Shown here: positions 1-10,190 of the stretch, piece by piece | How positions within the stretch are numbered: the first letter of the stretch is position 1 | Layout of the letters: every line of letters starts with the position of its first letter | Assembly: GCA_024734495.1 (NCBI GenBank) | Contig: JALMQS010000085.1 | Span: forward strand, 434,001 to 498,000 | DNA length: 64,000 bases | Reading direction: 5' to 3' | Source: Forficula auricularia | Lineage: Eukaryota > Arthropoda > Insecta > Dermaptera > Forficulidae | Notes under the pieces: model-generated | Databases searched by the model: none | Told to the model about the DNA's origin: nothing | What the model saw: the letters and a program-made list of their open reading frames with translations, nothing else | Position numbers and translations under genes: made by a program

Positions 1-330
1 CACACCTCACTACGCATCTGGACCCTCACCTGAACCCCCAACTCCACCCTGCACTACCCGACCCTCGACCATCCCCATATCCCACATCCGCACCACCACC
101 CCACCTTGCACCACCCCACTAAGCCTCTGGATCCTCATCTGAACCATCACTCCTCACTGCACCACCCCACCCCTCGTTCCCTCCACCCCGCACCATCCCA
201 CTACGCCTCTGGACCCTCACCTGAGCCCCCCCCCATTACGCCTCTGGGCCCTCACCTAAACCCTCCACTCCACCCTGCACCCCCCGTGACCTCAACCACC
301 CGCACCACCACCCCACACCCATTTTTTGCA
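1..330. repeat. C-rich minisatellite, about 50-bp unit
   Basis: Degenerate tandem units recur with the core ACGCCTCTGGACCCTCACC (starts near 10, 120, 200 and 237), followed by short CCCCA-rich spacers. The same unit occurs in 18310-18560, so it belongs to the tail of Helitron-like family B. The proline-rich reading frame across it is a product of base composition. Confidence 0.7.
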
Positions 331-852
331 TTTCTACCGTTCTAGTGACCCACAGATTATGTATACAAAATTTGGTTGAGTTTGGTCAAGGAGCAAGAAT
401 TTTCATATTTTGACCCTCTCCCCTTTTTAGGTGGTTTTTTGGGGGAATTTTTTTAAACGAAAGTTGTCAGAAATCACATCCCCTACAACTTTGCTCAAAA
501 TATAATTTGCCGCAGAGTTAATAGTTTAGGAGTTATTTGATCATTTTCATCCGTTCGGGCCCCCCAACCCCCTTTTGTGGTCAAAATATCAAAACGTTAT
601 GTAGCTAAAAACGTAAGTTAGAAGACATCTGATGTAAATATGAAATTTCATAATAATCCCTTCAGCCGTTTTTACGTGAAGCGTGAGCAACTTTTTGGAA
701 ACGACGGAAACAGACAGACATAACAGGCAGGCAGGAATTTTGTTGAGGGTGTTTTCGTTCATAACTTTGTTTGAAACATGTGGAACCAAAATTTGGCGTG
801 ATATGGAGCAATGTACAGACAAAACCTTAATTTTATATATACAATAATATGT
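1..852 (-). mobile_element. Helitron-like family B, copy 1 (cut by window edge)
   Basis: This is the reverse complement of the complete family B copy at 22098-22784. Shared blocks include the paired-pyrimidine tail, the CTCAACCAAATTTTGTATAC-like module (here on the other strand near 360-385), CCCCTACAACTTTGCTC near 480 and the TTGTTGAGGGTGTT block near 741. The 5' end lies in the TA-rich stretch near 830-852. The 3' terminal hairpin would fall left of the window. It is non-autonomous: no Rep or helicase coding is visible. The superfamily assignment rests on the 3' hairpin of the other copies. Confidence 0.6.
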
Positions 853-1013
853 ATATCTTAATAAAATTTTCATTTAGATATAGACTTTTTTCTTATGAAT
901 TTTAGTACAGAATTGGAAATACAAATAAACTGATATGGGCATCCACAAGACTTTACCATACACGTGGCATAAGAGAGAGTATTTAATATTTAATAAAATA
1001 TCAAAAATCTAAC

Positions 1014-1137
1014 CTGGAAGAGGCGTGAGTGAAAGCGCTATCTCTCGAACGTCCTGACTGGAGTGAATCCTTGCTGGATAGTGCGATTTTGGGTTGTGGC
1101 ACAGGCCCAAGGAGGCATAGGGTGTGGACCTTGGACC
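1014..1137 (-). CDS. Candidate internal exon, unknown gene
   Basis: A GC-richer island of 124 bp in AT-rich surroundings. On the minus strand it is preceded by ATTTATTGCAG and followed by CCAG|GTTAGA. Two of three frames are open throughout. One reads SKVHTLCLLGPVPQPKIAL and is serine-rich afterwards; the other begins GPRSTPYASLGLC. It is single-copy in the window and not part of a recognised repeat. No domain is recognised. It may belong to the same minus-strand gene as the exons near 61 kb, but the phase cannot be linked. Confidence 0.35.
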
Positions 1138-1440
1138 CTGCAATAAATAATTGTATTATATAGTTATTATAGAAACACTTAATAGCTAAAAGCGAACTCT
1201 TATAAGTATCGGATAGAAAAATCTAATCCAATTTGATCAAACAAGTCTGAGCTTGTTTTCGATTCCTCTTGCTAATAAAATTAATATCTATCTTAATAAA
1301 TGTAAGCTCGAACTAAAATACACATTTATTAAAAAATTCCCTTTTAATAAATATTTTATATACCATAGCTTTCGATGCTTATTGGAATAGAGCTTTGTAA
1401 AATATACACGAGTAAATGAAATTATAATATTAATACAAAA
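1138..1440. other. AT-rich spacer
   Basis: Simple AT-rich DNA with no convincing open frame, RNA gene or terminal repeat. Confidence 0.6.
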
Positions 1441-2272
1441 TAAACTGATGTGGCCATCCAAATGACTTTATCATACACCCTGGCCACTCTCTTATATTTA
1501 ATAAAATTATTTATAATCATGTACGGGGTGTTAGTTTTTATTTTAGTCTTCTGGAGCCCCACTGATTATGTATTAAAAAATTTAAATTGAAAGTTTTTTG
1601 CTGAGAGTAGCAGAATTTTTATAAATTGAAGGAGACAATAAAAGAGTGTGTCTTCTGCTTGAATTATAAATAGTTATAAATAAATTAAAAATGTATAATT
1701 CCAGCAGACTCTTTTATTGTGTCTCCTTCAATATACAAAATTTGGTTGAGTTTGCTCAAATGGCCTAGATTTTTATTTTTTGACCCCCCCTCCCAATTTC
1801 GACCCCAGAAAAAAAATATTTTCGTTAATATATATTCATTTTTTAGTACATTTCATTTTTCTTGTTTGCTTTTTTAGTTTGAAAATATTATAATTTTAAT
1901 TTTTAACCCCGCCCTCTCAATTTTGGGTCGATATGCACCAAAATCTAATCAGCTCTTAATGTCACTGCCCCAAAACTACACATTTGATGTTGTTTTGTTA
2001 TTCACACTAGTTTTTGAGCTAGCTCGTCCACAACAATTCGGTAACGCACAGACCAACAGACATTTCGACAAAACAAATATTATCTCGAAAAATATAATTT
2101 TTTCGATGTTCATTTATTAGGGCTTTTTGTAGACCGAAATGCTATGGTTTTGCTCAATTTTTTTTAATCAAAATAATTTCCGCAGTTTTTTAGATATTTC
2201 GAAAAACGAAGCAAAAAACATTTTTTCCATAGCACGATTACAATACTTGACCATACCCTGTATGGTTAAGTA
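1441..2272 (+). mobile_element. Family C element, copy 1, with nested family A
   Basis: It begins with the block CTGATGTGGCCATCC and ends with the hairpin ACCATACCCTGTATGGT (2250-2266), the same ends as copies near 28.1, 30.4, 42.4 and 61.4 kb. Inside are the AACTCAACCAAATTT-type module, the CTAATCAGCTCTTAATG block and AGCTAGCTCGTCCAC. There is no coding capacity. It is interrupted at 1584-1731 by a family A palindrome. The terminal hairpin suggests a Helitron-like or Helentron-like element, but the superfamily is not proven. Confidence 0.6.
1584..1731. mobile_element. Family A palindromic element, copy 1 (nested)
   Basis: Inverted arms of the block GGAGACAATAAAAGAGTGTG...TTCTGCT face each other. 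The left side carries the extra end with GAGAGTAGCAGAATTTTT. It interrupts family C inside GATTATGTATACAAAATTTGG. The flanks TATTAAAAAATTT and TATACAAAATTT look like a 12-13-bp target duplication. The centre, which carries a hammerhead-like motif in copy 4, is missing here. Confidence 0.65.
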
Positions 2273-2825
2273 AAGATGTTCAGATTTGAAAACTACATCA
2301 AATTATTTAATTTATTGGAAGCATGTGCTAATATTATGAAAAGAATGATACGATCTAAATATTATACATACTCAATTAATATTTAATTGAAGTTTCATGA
2401 TTTAAACGATATGTTATTTATTAAATTAAGAAAGTACGAGGTTGGTTTATACGTTTATAGTAAAATTAAGAGGAATTTTTGTGGTGTTTCACAGAAATGA
2501 AAGATGTAAAAAAGTTTTTTATAAATCTTATTATTAAATTTCGGGTTGTTATGTTGAAGTTTTTAAATCTTTCGTTTCAGTGAAACACCACAAAAACTCT
2601 TAATTTGAATATCTTATTTTTATCAAATATTAAGATTCAAATAAAACAGAGAAATTTTGAAAAAGTAGAGACAAATAATAAAAATTAAATATTACTTCTA
2701 ATCATTGTGCCCTAATATCTGATGATATTCTTGAAGAACGGAGCTAAATTAGCTCCGTATAAAATCATTTATAGAAAAATTGACGTTTCTTCCCTTGTTC
2801 TTCAGGGTTAAAAATGTTCAATGAA
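2273..2825. other. AT-rich spacer with a short foldback
   Basis: The only structure is an inverted repeat at about 2470-2608, with arms containing GTGGTGTTTCAC and GTGAAACACCAC separated by about 90 bp. This is probably a small MITE. The rest is plain AT-rich sequence. Confidence 0.5.
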
Positions 2826-3140
2826 CGAAGCCAGTAAGCAGAAGAGACAAGAAAATGTTTACAAGATTTTTTCTATGTACATTTTGATCCCAAAGAAAGA
2901 AGGAAGAATCGTCGGTTTTTAAAAGAAGACTTTCTTACAAATTATATTTTTCGAAATTTGTACATTTTTTGATTTTTTTTTTACAATAGTTAAGCATTAT
3001 TAGATCATTTTGGTTGATACTCCGAAAAAGGTTTTTTAAAAGAGAAAAATCGATCATGATCCATGATGATTTCAAATAAAGGAGAATCTATGTGAAAGTC
3101 GTGTGGTGTCCACACCAGTTGATTTATTCCTAAAATTATC
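2826..3140 (+). repeat. Dispersed repeat F, copy 1
   Basis: About 300 bp matching 6825-7092 with indels. Shared blocks are AGTAAGCAGAAGAGACAAG, CGTCGGTTTTTAAAAGA, GATCATTTTGGTYGAT and GTCGTGTGGTG...CACACCAGTTGATTT. No terminal repeats, poly(A) tail or coding frame is evident, so the class is unknown. A related tail occurs near 16868. Confidence 0.6.
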
Positions 3141-3559
3141 ACTATTTTATTTTCCTGTCTAAATAAAAAGAAATTATTTTAATTTAATATTTACTATTAT
3201 TATTATGACAGATTACAAGAATTTAGTATAAAGCGAATTATTAGAAATATTAAACATTTCTTTTTATGAGATAATGGGAAAAATTATTTAACTTATCAGT
3301 GGAAATAGAGGCAAAATAAAATCTTAATTTAAGAAAACGCACACCTTCTAAAAATTTCCATTTCATGTTACGTAAATATTTTAACTATATACCTAACATA
3401 TATTAAATTCAATTATTTTTTTTTTCAAAAAGTTTCTATTGAAATGTGTATGTATTGAAAAGATACAGAGAAAAAGTGAATATATCGTAGATATTTTGAG
3501 AAAAATAAAATAAATTTAGTTATAAATACTATATTAATAAGTATTTTGAAAAAACTCAC
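3141..3559. other. AT-rich spacer
   Basis: Nothing recognisable. If the neighbouring minus-strand exon candidates are real, this is intron. Confidence 0.5.
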
Positions 3560-3634
3560 TTGGTCGAAGTGCAGATGTGAAATCCAAATCTGCGACACAT
3601 TTTTGTGCACTTGGAATGTTCGACGCATGAAATC
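3560..3634 (-). CDS. Candidate 75-bp internal exon, unknown gene
   Basis: On the minus strand it is preceded by TTATTTTATGATAG and followed by a strong donor, CCAA|GTGAGT. All three frames are open over 75 bp, so the coding frame cannot be chosen. One frame reads NIPSAQKCVADLDFTSALRP, another MRRTFQVHKNVSQIW. No domain is recognised. Confidence is limited because the acceptor has only a T-rich tract. Confidence 0.35.
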
Positions 3635-4053
3635 CTATCATAAAATAAATAAATTAATAAATAGTTAAATTTTAAAAACAAATAAGTAATGATTAGTTTA
3701 TAAAAGTGAATAAGTATGTTATTAAAACAAAACCGTTTAATTATGAGTTGAGATATAATAAATGATAAATTCGGATCACATGCATACGCGAAACACTTTT
3801 AATAAAACCAAAAATGTATACTAAAATAGCTATATAATTTAATGATAGAAGGTTTAATTCAAAAATATTAGAAAATTAACTAAAATATTCAAATTCCTAA
3901 GCTATTTTGCCAAGAGAAGCGACTGATAACACCGAGAACACTAGTATTAAATATGTAATCCAATAATCATGTAAAGGATGGATTGAATCAAAAAAATTAA
4001 ATAAAAAACTAATACATTTAAATTCCTAATCAATTTGCCAAGAGAGAGCTGCC
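3635..4053. other. AT-rich spacer with a short direct repeat
   Basis: ATTCCTAA...TTTGCCAAGAGA occurs twice (about 3892-3918 and 4022-4048). No gene is seen. Confidence 0.45.
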
Positions 4054-4136
4054 TTAGGTGTTACGGCCGGAGAGCGTGTGCTTGACTGCGGCTTGAGGAA
4101 GTAGGTAGCCGGGTGGGGGGAAAGGGCCCTGGAGGC
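4054..4136 (-). CDS. Candidate 3'-terminal or internal exon, unknown gene
   Basis: A GC-rich patch with a textbook minus-strand acceptor: CTCCTTTTGCCCTTCCAG, then GCCTCCAGG. One frame reads GPFPPPGYLLPQAAVKHT and then SGRNT before a TAA at 4054-4056. An alternative is an internal exon ending at GGCC|GTAACA (lower end 4065). A second frame also stops nearby. The peptide is proline-rich at the start and not recognised. Confidence 0.4.
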
Positions 4137-4715
4137 CTGGAAGGGCAAAAGGAGAACAGTGAGCTCAAATCACATCTTAATTATTTATTGAAATTATTTC
4201 TTGTATTAAAATTTATAGAAAGAATTCCCTCTGCTTTTGATGAAACAACCTAGCAAGCGGCATCATTCTCTGGACCTAAAGATGATGAATTTACTTGAAA
4301 TATGATTAAATATATACAAAATAAAATTGTGATTCGTAATAAAAAATAATTTAATAATATTTTTTAAAGGCCGCAGTATTAGATTCCCTTCAAATTATAT
4401 TTTTTTCATTTTGAATGTTAAAAAATGTCTGAAATTTCTCTGAATTAAACTAAATGTATCTTAAGGATTGAAAGCTGTAGAAAGCATGTTCTGGTGGCAA
4501 AACATTTCAAAACAAAGAAATAATTAAATATCGAGATTTCTAACTTAAAATATTCCGGTTCAAAAATGAAATAAATTGAATCATAAATGAAGAGCCATCG
4601 AATAGTTATAGATAATGAGCTAAAATTTAAAATTTTACACTCGAATTTATATTACTAAATAACACGTGTGCACAAGTTTCAACTTTATATCTCAAAATAT
4701 TTTCTGAAAAATATA
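4137..4715. other. AT-rich spacer
   Basis: Nothing recognisable up to the mariner terminal repeat. Confidence 0.5.
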
Positions 4716-4734
4716 GGCTGGTCCAGAAAGAAAT

Positions 4735-4925
4735 CTATATCTATATCAACGACCTTTCTTATCTATATCATCGACCTCTTAAACTTGCCCTCCAATCCGG
4801 TACATTGTTACGCAGATGACAGCACCCTACATAACGCCCCTGCATCGCATAAAAACCGTGCACACACTGTCTCTTCAATTAATTTAGACTTATACAAACT
4901 TAAAAACTGGGATCCCAAAACTTAG
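4735..4925 (+). pseudogene. LINE reverse transcriptase fragment with YADD motif
   Basis: The frame reads FLIYIIDLLNLPSNP and then VHCYADDSTLHN. YADD is the catalytic motif of the RT palm domain. An upstream IYINDLS in another frame is the usual sequence just before it, which shows a frameshift or small duplication. A stop follows in LKNWDPKT. The closest type by eye is a jockey/CR1-group LINE. The 5' part of RT, the endonuclease and ORF1 are absent. Confidence 0.7.
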
Positions 4926-5680
4926 TTAACTTCAATGCAGTGAAAACTCAGTGTTGCCTTATTTCTAGGCGCGTCGACAGAAACCTCCCAAACATATCAT
5001 TCGACTCAAACTCACTAGAATTCAGGGATAAAATTTCAATGCTAGGTGTAACTCTAGGGTCTGACCTTTCATGGAATGGCCATATCTCAACCACTGCTAA
5101 AGCTGCAGCGCGCAAGCTTGGTCTGAAATTTAGGTCTAGACGCTTTTATACTCCCAGTCAACTTCTTATACTGTATAAGGCTCAAATTCGTCCCTGTCTC
5201 GAATATGGCTCTCATCTGTGGAGGGGTGCCTCCAAGCATTCTCTTGCTACACTGGATGCAATTCAGAAGCGAGCAATTAAACTAATAGGAGACCCGGCTC
5301 TAACCAACTCACTCGACTCCCTGGCTCACCGAAGAACCGTTTCTGCCCTTTTCCCGTACTACAGATACTATCACGGTGTCTGTTCAGTCGAGCTGAAATC
5401 AATTATCCCCCCTAAAGCCCACTTTACGAGAAACACGCGGTTTTCAAACGCTCAGCACCCCTTCGCTGTCAAATTGGAGAAAAATCGAACAAGCGCTTTC
5501 GCCAACTCTTTTATCCCTATGACCTCCAGAGACTTGAACTCGCTCCCACCACCATCTTCTCCACGACTTATAACCTTCAGCTATTTAAGACCTGTATCCA
5601 CAGATACCTTCGATCCCCGCCCAGCCCATAAAATTCTTTCTTCTTCTTTTCACGATGGAGGGGCCAACCCAGGCCTTTAG
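4925..5680 (+). pseudogene. LINE RT thumb/C-terminal region, jockey/CR1-like
   Basis: This continues the fragment at 4735-4925 after a stop or frameshift. It starts within VNFNAVKTQCC, so the first methionine-like codon is not biological. Typical C-terminal LINE signatures are visible: MLGVTLGSDLSW, IRPCLEYGSHLW, LDAIQKRAIKLIGD and SRDLNSLP. The sequence ends with a stop at 5680 and a 3' UTR containing CACCTTTTTGGTGTAACTCC (to about 5720). The same 3' end is found at 20994-21199. It is about 250 codons without a stop, so it is fairly young but 5'-truncated. Confidence 0.75.
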
Positions 5681-5822
5681 GGGTTGCACCTTTTTGGTGT
5701 AACTCCTTGCTCTCATCATTTTCATAAAAAAATAATAGAAAGAAAACAAAACGATTATATTTAAAACCGTTTAATCTTATACAATCTATAGTTTATTAAA
5801 TGTAATTTTAGTTTTTGAAAAT

Positions 5823-6092
5823 TCAATCATCAAGATGACGTACTTGGCTGTTGCAACATTCTTCCAAACAGGAACGAAAAGTTTGAAAAAACGGGACTCC
5901 TCGGAGACCAGATATGTCACCCCTCCATGAAATCAGTTTCTGAGGAAGCATATCCCTTATCACGCGCATGCTCTCAAGAATCGCGAGGTTACAATCGAAA
6001 CACATGGTTTCAGCAGGATGGAGCCACGTGTCACACACCGAATGAGAGCATGCGCGTGATAAGGGATATGTTTCCTCAGAAACTGATTTCAC
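5823..6092 (-). pseudogene. Mariner-like transposase fragment (inverted copy)
   Basis: The minus-strand frame contains MRVIRDMLPQKLISWRGDI and matches the plus-strand fragment at 5927-6265 in opposite orientation. The two together form a head-to-head inverted duplication around 5950-6080. The D of the QQDGA motif and its surroundings are lost here. It cannot encode a functional enzyme. Confidence 0.65.
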
Positions 6093-6265
6093 GGAGGGGT
6101 GACATAACCTGGCCTCCGAGGAGTCCCGATTTAAGTCCAGCAGACTTCGTTTTATGGGGACACCTTAAAAGCAATGTATACGCTAATAATCCAACAAGAA
6201 TGCGGCAATTGAATCTGGAATATTCATCAAGAAATGGAAGACATTTAAAAAGAAAATCCTACTAA
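5927..6265 (+). pseudogene. Mariner-superfamily transposase, catalytic C-terminal part
   Basis: It contains NTWFQQDGATCHTP (second catalytic D) and WPPRSPDLSPADFVLWG (third catalytic D in PADF). By my count, 41 residues lie between those two aspartates, which would fit a DD41D-type spacing and not the classical DD34D. The N-terminal DNA-binding part is missing and the frame stops at 6265. The 3' untranslated part runs to the right terminal repeat at 6432. Confidence 0.7.
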
Positions 6266-6450
6266 AGTTCTTAAAAATTTTCGTGCCCGTTTGGAGTGCC
6301 GCAACAGCCAAGGATGTCATCTTGATGATTTAATTTTTGAAAAACTAAAATTACATATTTAATAAACTTTATATTGTATAAGATTAAACGCTTTTAAATA
6401 TAATAGTTTTGTTTTCTATTTTCAAAAATGAATTTCTTTCTGGACCACCC

Positions 6451-6824
6451 TATATTAATCAAATGACCAAAATTTGAAATTTAAAAATGATCCATTTTCC
6501 TTGAAATGTATTTTTGTTAAAAAATTGTAAATTTACTAGGTATATGTTTACAATACAAATAGAAAATTTACAAGATTGCTAATAAGTAAAAACAAAATAT
6601 TATATTGGTAAAATCACATTAACTCATTGCAAAAATACAAAAATAAATTGTAACTTTCTTTTTTCATGTATTAATTAGATACGTTTTTGTAAAAAATATG
6701 TTGTAAAATTACAATACTAGTATGTAATGTTACTAAAAAGTTTTTAGACCAATTTTTTATAGTAAAATTATATAAGAAATTTTAAACAGTGTACGATTGA
6801 ATCTAAAATATAAATTTAGCTAGT
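6451..6824. other. AT-rich spacer
   Basis: Nothing recognisable. Confidence 0.5.
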
Positions 6825-7092
6825 AAGCAGAAAAGACAAGAAATTGGTTAGAAGATTTCTTCTTTGAACATTTTGATCCCTGGAAAAAACGTCGGTTTTT
6901 AAAAGATTGAAAATGACTTTCTTATAAATTATTTTATTCGAAATTTGTAAATTTTAAAGCGTTTTCAGATCATTTTGGTCGATGGTCCGAAAAAGTTTTT
7001 TTGATTAAAGAAAATTGCTATGATGATTTCAAATCAGGGAGAAACTTTAAGAAAGTCGTGTGGTGCTCACACCAGTTGATTTATTCCTGGAC
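6825..7092 (+). repeat. Dispersed repeat F, copy 2
   Basis: Second copy of the repeat at 2826-3140. It shares AGTAAGCAGAAAAGACAAG, GTCGGTTTTTAAAAGAT and the block GTCGTGTGGTGCTCACACC. It differs by several indels, so the two are old relatives. Confidence 0.6.
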
Positions 7093-7226
7093 TGCCTTCC
7101 ATTAAATCCGAAGTTAAAATAATTAATATTTTTTAGTGTCAAGACTTAAAATATCGTGACCGAACATTCTAAAATCGCTTCTACTTTTGCACTTAATGCA
7201 ATCAATGAGGTTCTTTTTTAATCCCT

Positions 7227-7480
7227 TTAATCGTCGTCGCCAATAAGATCAATTAGCAAATTCCCCCTGGCTCTCAATAGGCGTTCGGCAGCAGGGCGTG
7301 GCCGTGCCGTAGCACTACGAGTGCCGCACCCGTCAAAAGCCGCTATTAATAAACCACCCTGACTGTTTCTGTCCTGGTCCCTCCTGCTGCCAGGGCGATT
7401 GTCTCTCTTCTTTCTTGGTGAATGAACATCTTCAGAAGACGGAAGCTCGCGTGCGAAGGCCAGATTGGATTTCGCCACCC
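7227..7480 (-). CDS. Possible coding exon in a GC-rich island
   Basis: An open minus-strand frame of about 80 codons ends in GNLLIDLIGDDD and a stop. It is rich in R, S and P (PSSEDVHSPRKKRDNRPGS). The island is much GC-richer than its surroundings and single-copy here. No acceptor with a pyrimidine tract is visible on the minus strand: the pyrimidine-rich tract at 7481-7545 is on the plus strand. The frame may therefore be accidental. No domain is recognised. Confidence 0.25.
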
Positions 7481-8224
7481 CTTATTCTTTTCTTTCTTTC
7501 GTTTCCTTTTCTGTTTTCATTTCCTCTCATTTCGTTACCGCCAATGCTTTTAGCTTACGCTTCTCACTCTGTCTCTTTTTCACTGTCGCTAATGAAATCA
7601 GGTGAAGGAAATTAATTTAAAGGAGTGAATGTCAGATAAAAAAAAATTATTTATTAGTTTGGATTTCATTTGGTTTTCAGTTGGAGGAAAATTATCATAA
7701 TTAATATTAGACCATGAATCAATTAAGAAGGTGTGACATCGAATTTCAGTGGAATTTTTACAAAATCAATTAATCATCGAAGAAATCCTCTGATCGAAAA
7801 TATATTCTGAATAGTAAGTTTATTTCAAAACAAGCGCATTTTTCGATTTGTTAACCCTGCTGTACTGTTGGGGTCTTTTTGACCACAAATGGATTTCATT
7901 TTGCCGTAAATTCATTAATTACTTAGATATTTCATTTAGGCTTCTTGACTTTGTTTGTTTTATCATATATTTTATAAATAATTAAAAAATTTCAATTTTT
8001 TTTCTTCTTTGTTTTATTCATATTTGTTACATTCGTATCGTTTGGGGTCTTTTTCGACCCCACATACTAATGGAATATTATTTATTGAGGAAATAGCTTA
8101 TTTTCACATTTACACAAACAGGAAGAAATATTTTTAGAGCATCAATCTCCCTTGAAAAATTTTGTACCATTTCTAGTTCATTTCGGTTTGATGAAAAAAT
8201 ACAAGATTAGAAAGAAGGAGAAAT

Positions 8225-9929
8225 GATAAACTTGCTCCTATACGAGATATTTGGGAAAGATGGCTAGAAATTTTACTTAAATTATATAACCCTTGTACTA
8301 ATGTAACTGCCGCGTATAGCACAGAGACCAAAATAAAACCCAAATGCAATTTTTTTGATTGGTTGAATTATAGTCGTTATATAGTTTTATTTAGATTGAA
8401 TTACGGTTTCAAAACGGTAGTTATGTCTCGTTTTTTCCGTTTTGCAACTGTGTTGTATTATCGTTAAATTATAGTCGCAAAAGATTATAAAGCAACCGTT
8501 ACAAAAAGGTTGTCGTCAACATTTTTGTCACCGATTTGCAACTGTTTATTTATAATTTTATATTTCTTTGATTTGATTAATATAATGAATAATTACACAA
8601 TTCTTTAATAAAGAACAATAATCAACATTATATTATATATATATATATATATATAATCTTGATATGTATATTATTAAAGAATTGTGTAATTATTCATTAT
8701 ATTAATCAAATCGAAGAAATATAAAATTATAAATAAACAGTTGCAAATCGGTGACAAAATGTTGGCGACACCCTTTTGTAACGGTTGCTTTATAATCTTT
8801 GCGACTATAATTTAACGTAATACAACACAGTTGCAAAACGGAAAAACGAGACATAACTACCGTTTTGAAACCTTAATTCAACCTAAATAAAACTATATAA
8901 TGACTATAATTCAACCAATCAAAAAAGTTGCGTTTGGATTTTATTTTGGTCTCTGTGCTATACGGGTGTTGATGAGCAATTGGTTGGATTTAGAGGCAGA
9001 TGTCCATACAAGCAATATATTCACAGCAAGCCCTCCAAATATGGCATAAAAATATGGACACTTTGCAATAGCGAAACGTCTTATTTAGTGAAAGCCCAAG
9101 TCTACGATGGTAATATTCCAGGAACAGCCCCTGAAAAAACCACGGAATGCGTGTAGTATTATAACTTGTAAATGAGTTACATGGACATAATATAACTTGT
9201 GATAACTTTTTGACATCTTATACTTTGGGGCAACAACTTTTGAAAAAAAATTGACTCTTCTAGGCACCATAAGAAAAAACAAGCCTGAACTCCCAAAAAT
9301 GTCAAATAAAGCCTTTTACAGCTCAGAATTTTATTTTACAAGTGAAACAGCTATTGTGAATTATGTTCCGAAAAAAAATAAAAGCGGTATACTCTTGAGC
9401 TAAACATATAAGGATATGAAAATCAGCGATAGGACTGATAAAAATCCTCAAATGATATTGGACTTACAATTCTATCAAGGGTGCAGTTGACACCCTTGAT
9501 CAAGCAATAATACACTTGTAAAAGAAAAACAAATAGGTGGCCAATGATAATTTTTTTACAACATACTTGATGTTTCAGCCTTCAATGCCTATGTATTGTG
9601 GACACAAATAAATCCTACATGGAACGACAATAAACTTATAAAAGAAGATTATTTTTAGAAGAACTAGGATAAATCTCTTATAAATGAACATATTGGAAAA
9701 ATATCATACATGCCACGAACTGAAGAGACTTTGAATATTATAAAAAAGTCCAAGAAGAATTTCTTATCGAAGTTCTACATCACCCGATACGATTGGAAAA
9801 AGAAATCGAAAACGAGGAAAATGTACATTTTGTGAAAGAAGTAGTGATGTAAAAAAATCTTGTGAAAAGTGTAAAAGACATGTATGCGAAAATCATGTAA
9901 TCAATTTATGTCCTAAATGTAATGAATAA
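8225..9929 (+). pseudogene. piggyBac transposase, interrupted and frameshifted
   Basis: Family segments appear in order across frames: DKLAPIRDIW, then after an insertion DEQLVGFRGRCPYKQYIHSK and PSKYGIKIWTLC, then SYTLGQQLLKKKL and RKNKPEL, then DKNPQMILD, then LDVSAFNAYVLWTQINP, and at the end a cysteine-rich domain (CTFCERSSDVKKSCEKC...HVCENH...CPKC) before TAA at 9927-9929. These belong to the DDE_Tnp_1_7 fold and the C-terminal zinc-binding domain. Stops and frameshifts occur between most blocks. The foldback at 8310-8966 sits between NVT and DEQLV. Confidence 0.8.
8310..8966. mobile_element. 657-bp foldback element inserted in piggyBac
   Basis: Arms of about 300 bp are near-perfect inverted copies. 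The ends read inward as GTATAGCACAGAGACC on both sides, and the centre is a (TA)n loop at about 8632-8654. It splits the piggyBac reading frame GTAACT|GTTGATGAG, which is in effect its empty site. The target duplication is at most a few bases. It has no coding capacity and the superfamily is unknown. Confidence 0.75.
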
Positions 9930-10074
9930 ATTTATTTAAATTCAATGTATTTACATATTTATGTACTTCATTTTCAAGTATTATTTTTGTTCTTTGTGAT
10001 TTAATTTCATATTTTTTTCTCTTTATAATATAATTCAATGTTGTAATAAAAGTATTTTTTAAAAAGATAAAATG

Positions 10075-10122
10075 CTGTCTAAATGGGTTTTGTTCCCAAT
10101 GACAATAAATAAATAAATAAAT
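10075..10122 (+). mobile_element. 48-bp LINE/SINE tail with 12-bp target duplication
   Basis: AAAGATAAAATG at 10063-10074 is repeated exactly at 10123-10134. Between them lies a very short stretch ending in a (AATA)n tail. This is the signature of a severely 5'-truncated target-primed insertion. Confidence 0.65.
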
Positions 10123-10190
10123 AAAGATAAAATGGTTTTATTTGACAAATATAAGGAGGGGTCAAAAATGACCCCAAACAGTACATGTGT

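Larger units (their letters stand above)
4716..6450. mobile_element. Mariner-type element enclosing a LINE fragment
   Basis: The terminal inverted repeats are GGCTGGTCCAGAAAGAAAT (4716-4734) and, read inward from the right end (6432-6450), GGGTGGTCCAGAAAGAAAT. That is 18 of 19 matching, and both ends are flanked by TA, the IS630/Tc1/mariner target. Inside, from left to right, are a degraded LINE reverse transcriptase (about 4733-5720) and then two copies of the transposase 3' region in opposite orientation. The element is dead and internally rearranged, yet its ends are intact. Confidence 0.75.
7851..10190 (+). mobile_element. Degenerate piggyBac element 1
   Basis: The left end is TTAA at 7851-7854 followed by CCCTGCTGTACTGTTGG. 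Subterminal palindromes GGGGTC...GACC sit at 7870-7884 and 8044-8061, and again near the right end at 10158-10175. The right terminal repeat breaks off after CAAACAGTACA, where a hAT-type sequence begins, so the closing TTAA is lost. The transposase inside is ruined, and two younger insertions lie within it (8310-8966 and 10075-10122). Confidence 0.7.

Noticed and set aside
106..345. Proline/histidine-rich frame
   Set aside because: It is a translation of the C-rich minisatellite in Helitron-like family B; the same composition recurs at 18314-18560.
3560..3634. Cysteine-rich alternative frame resembling a small secreted peptide
   Set aside because: All three frames of this short exon candidate are open, there is no signal peptide or partner exon, and the cysteine spacing matches no family I recognise.
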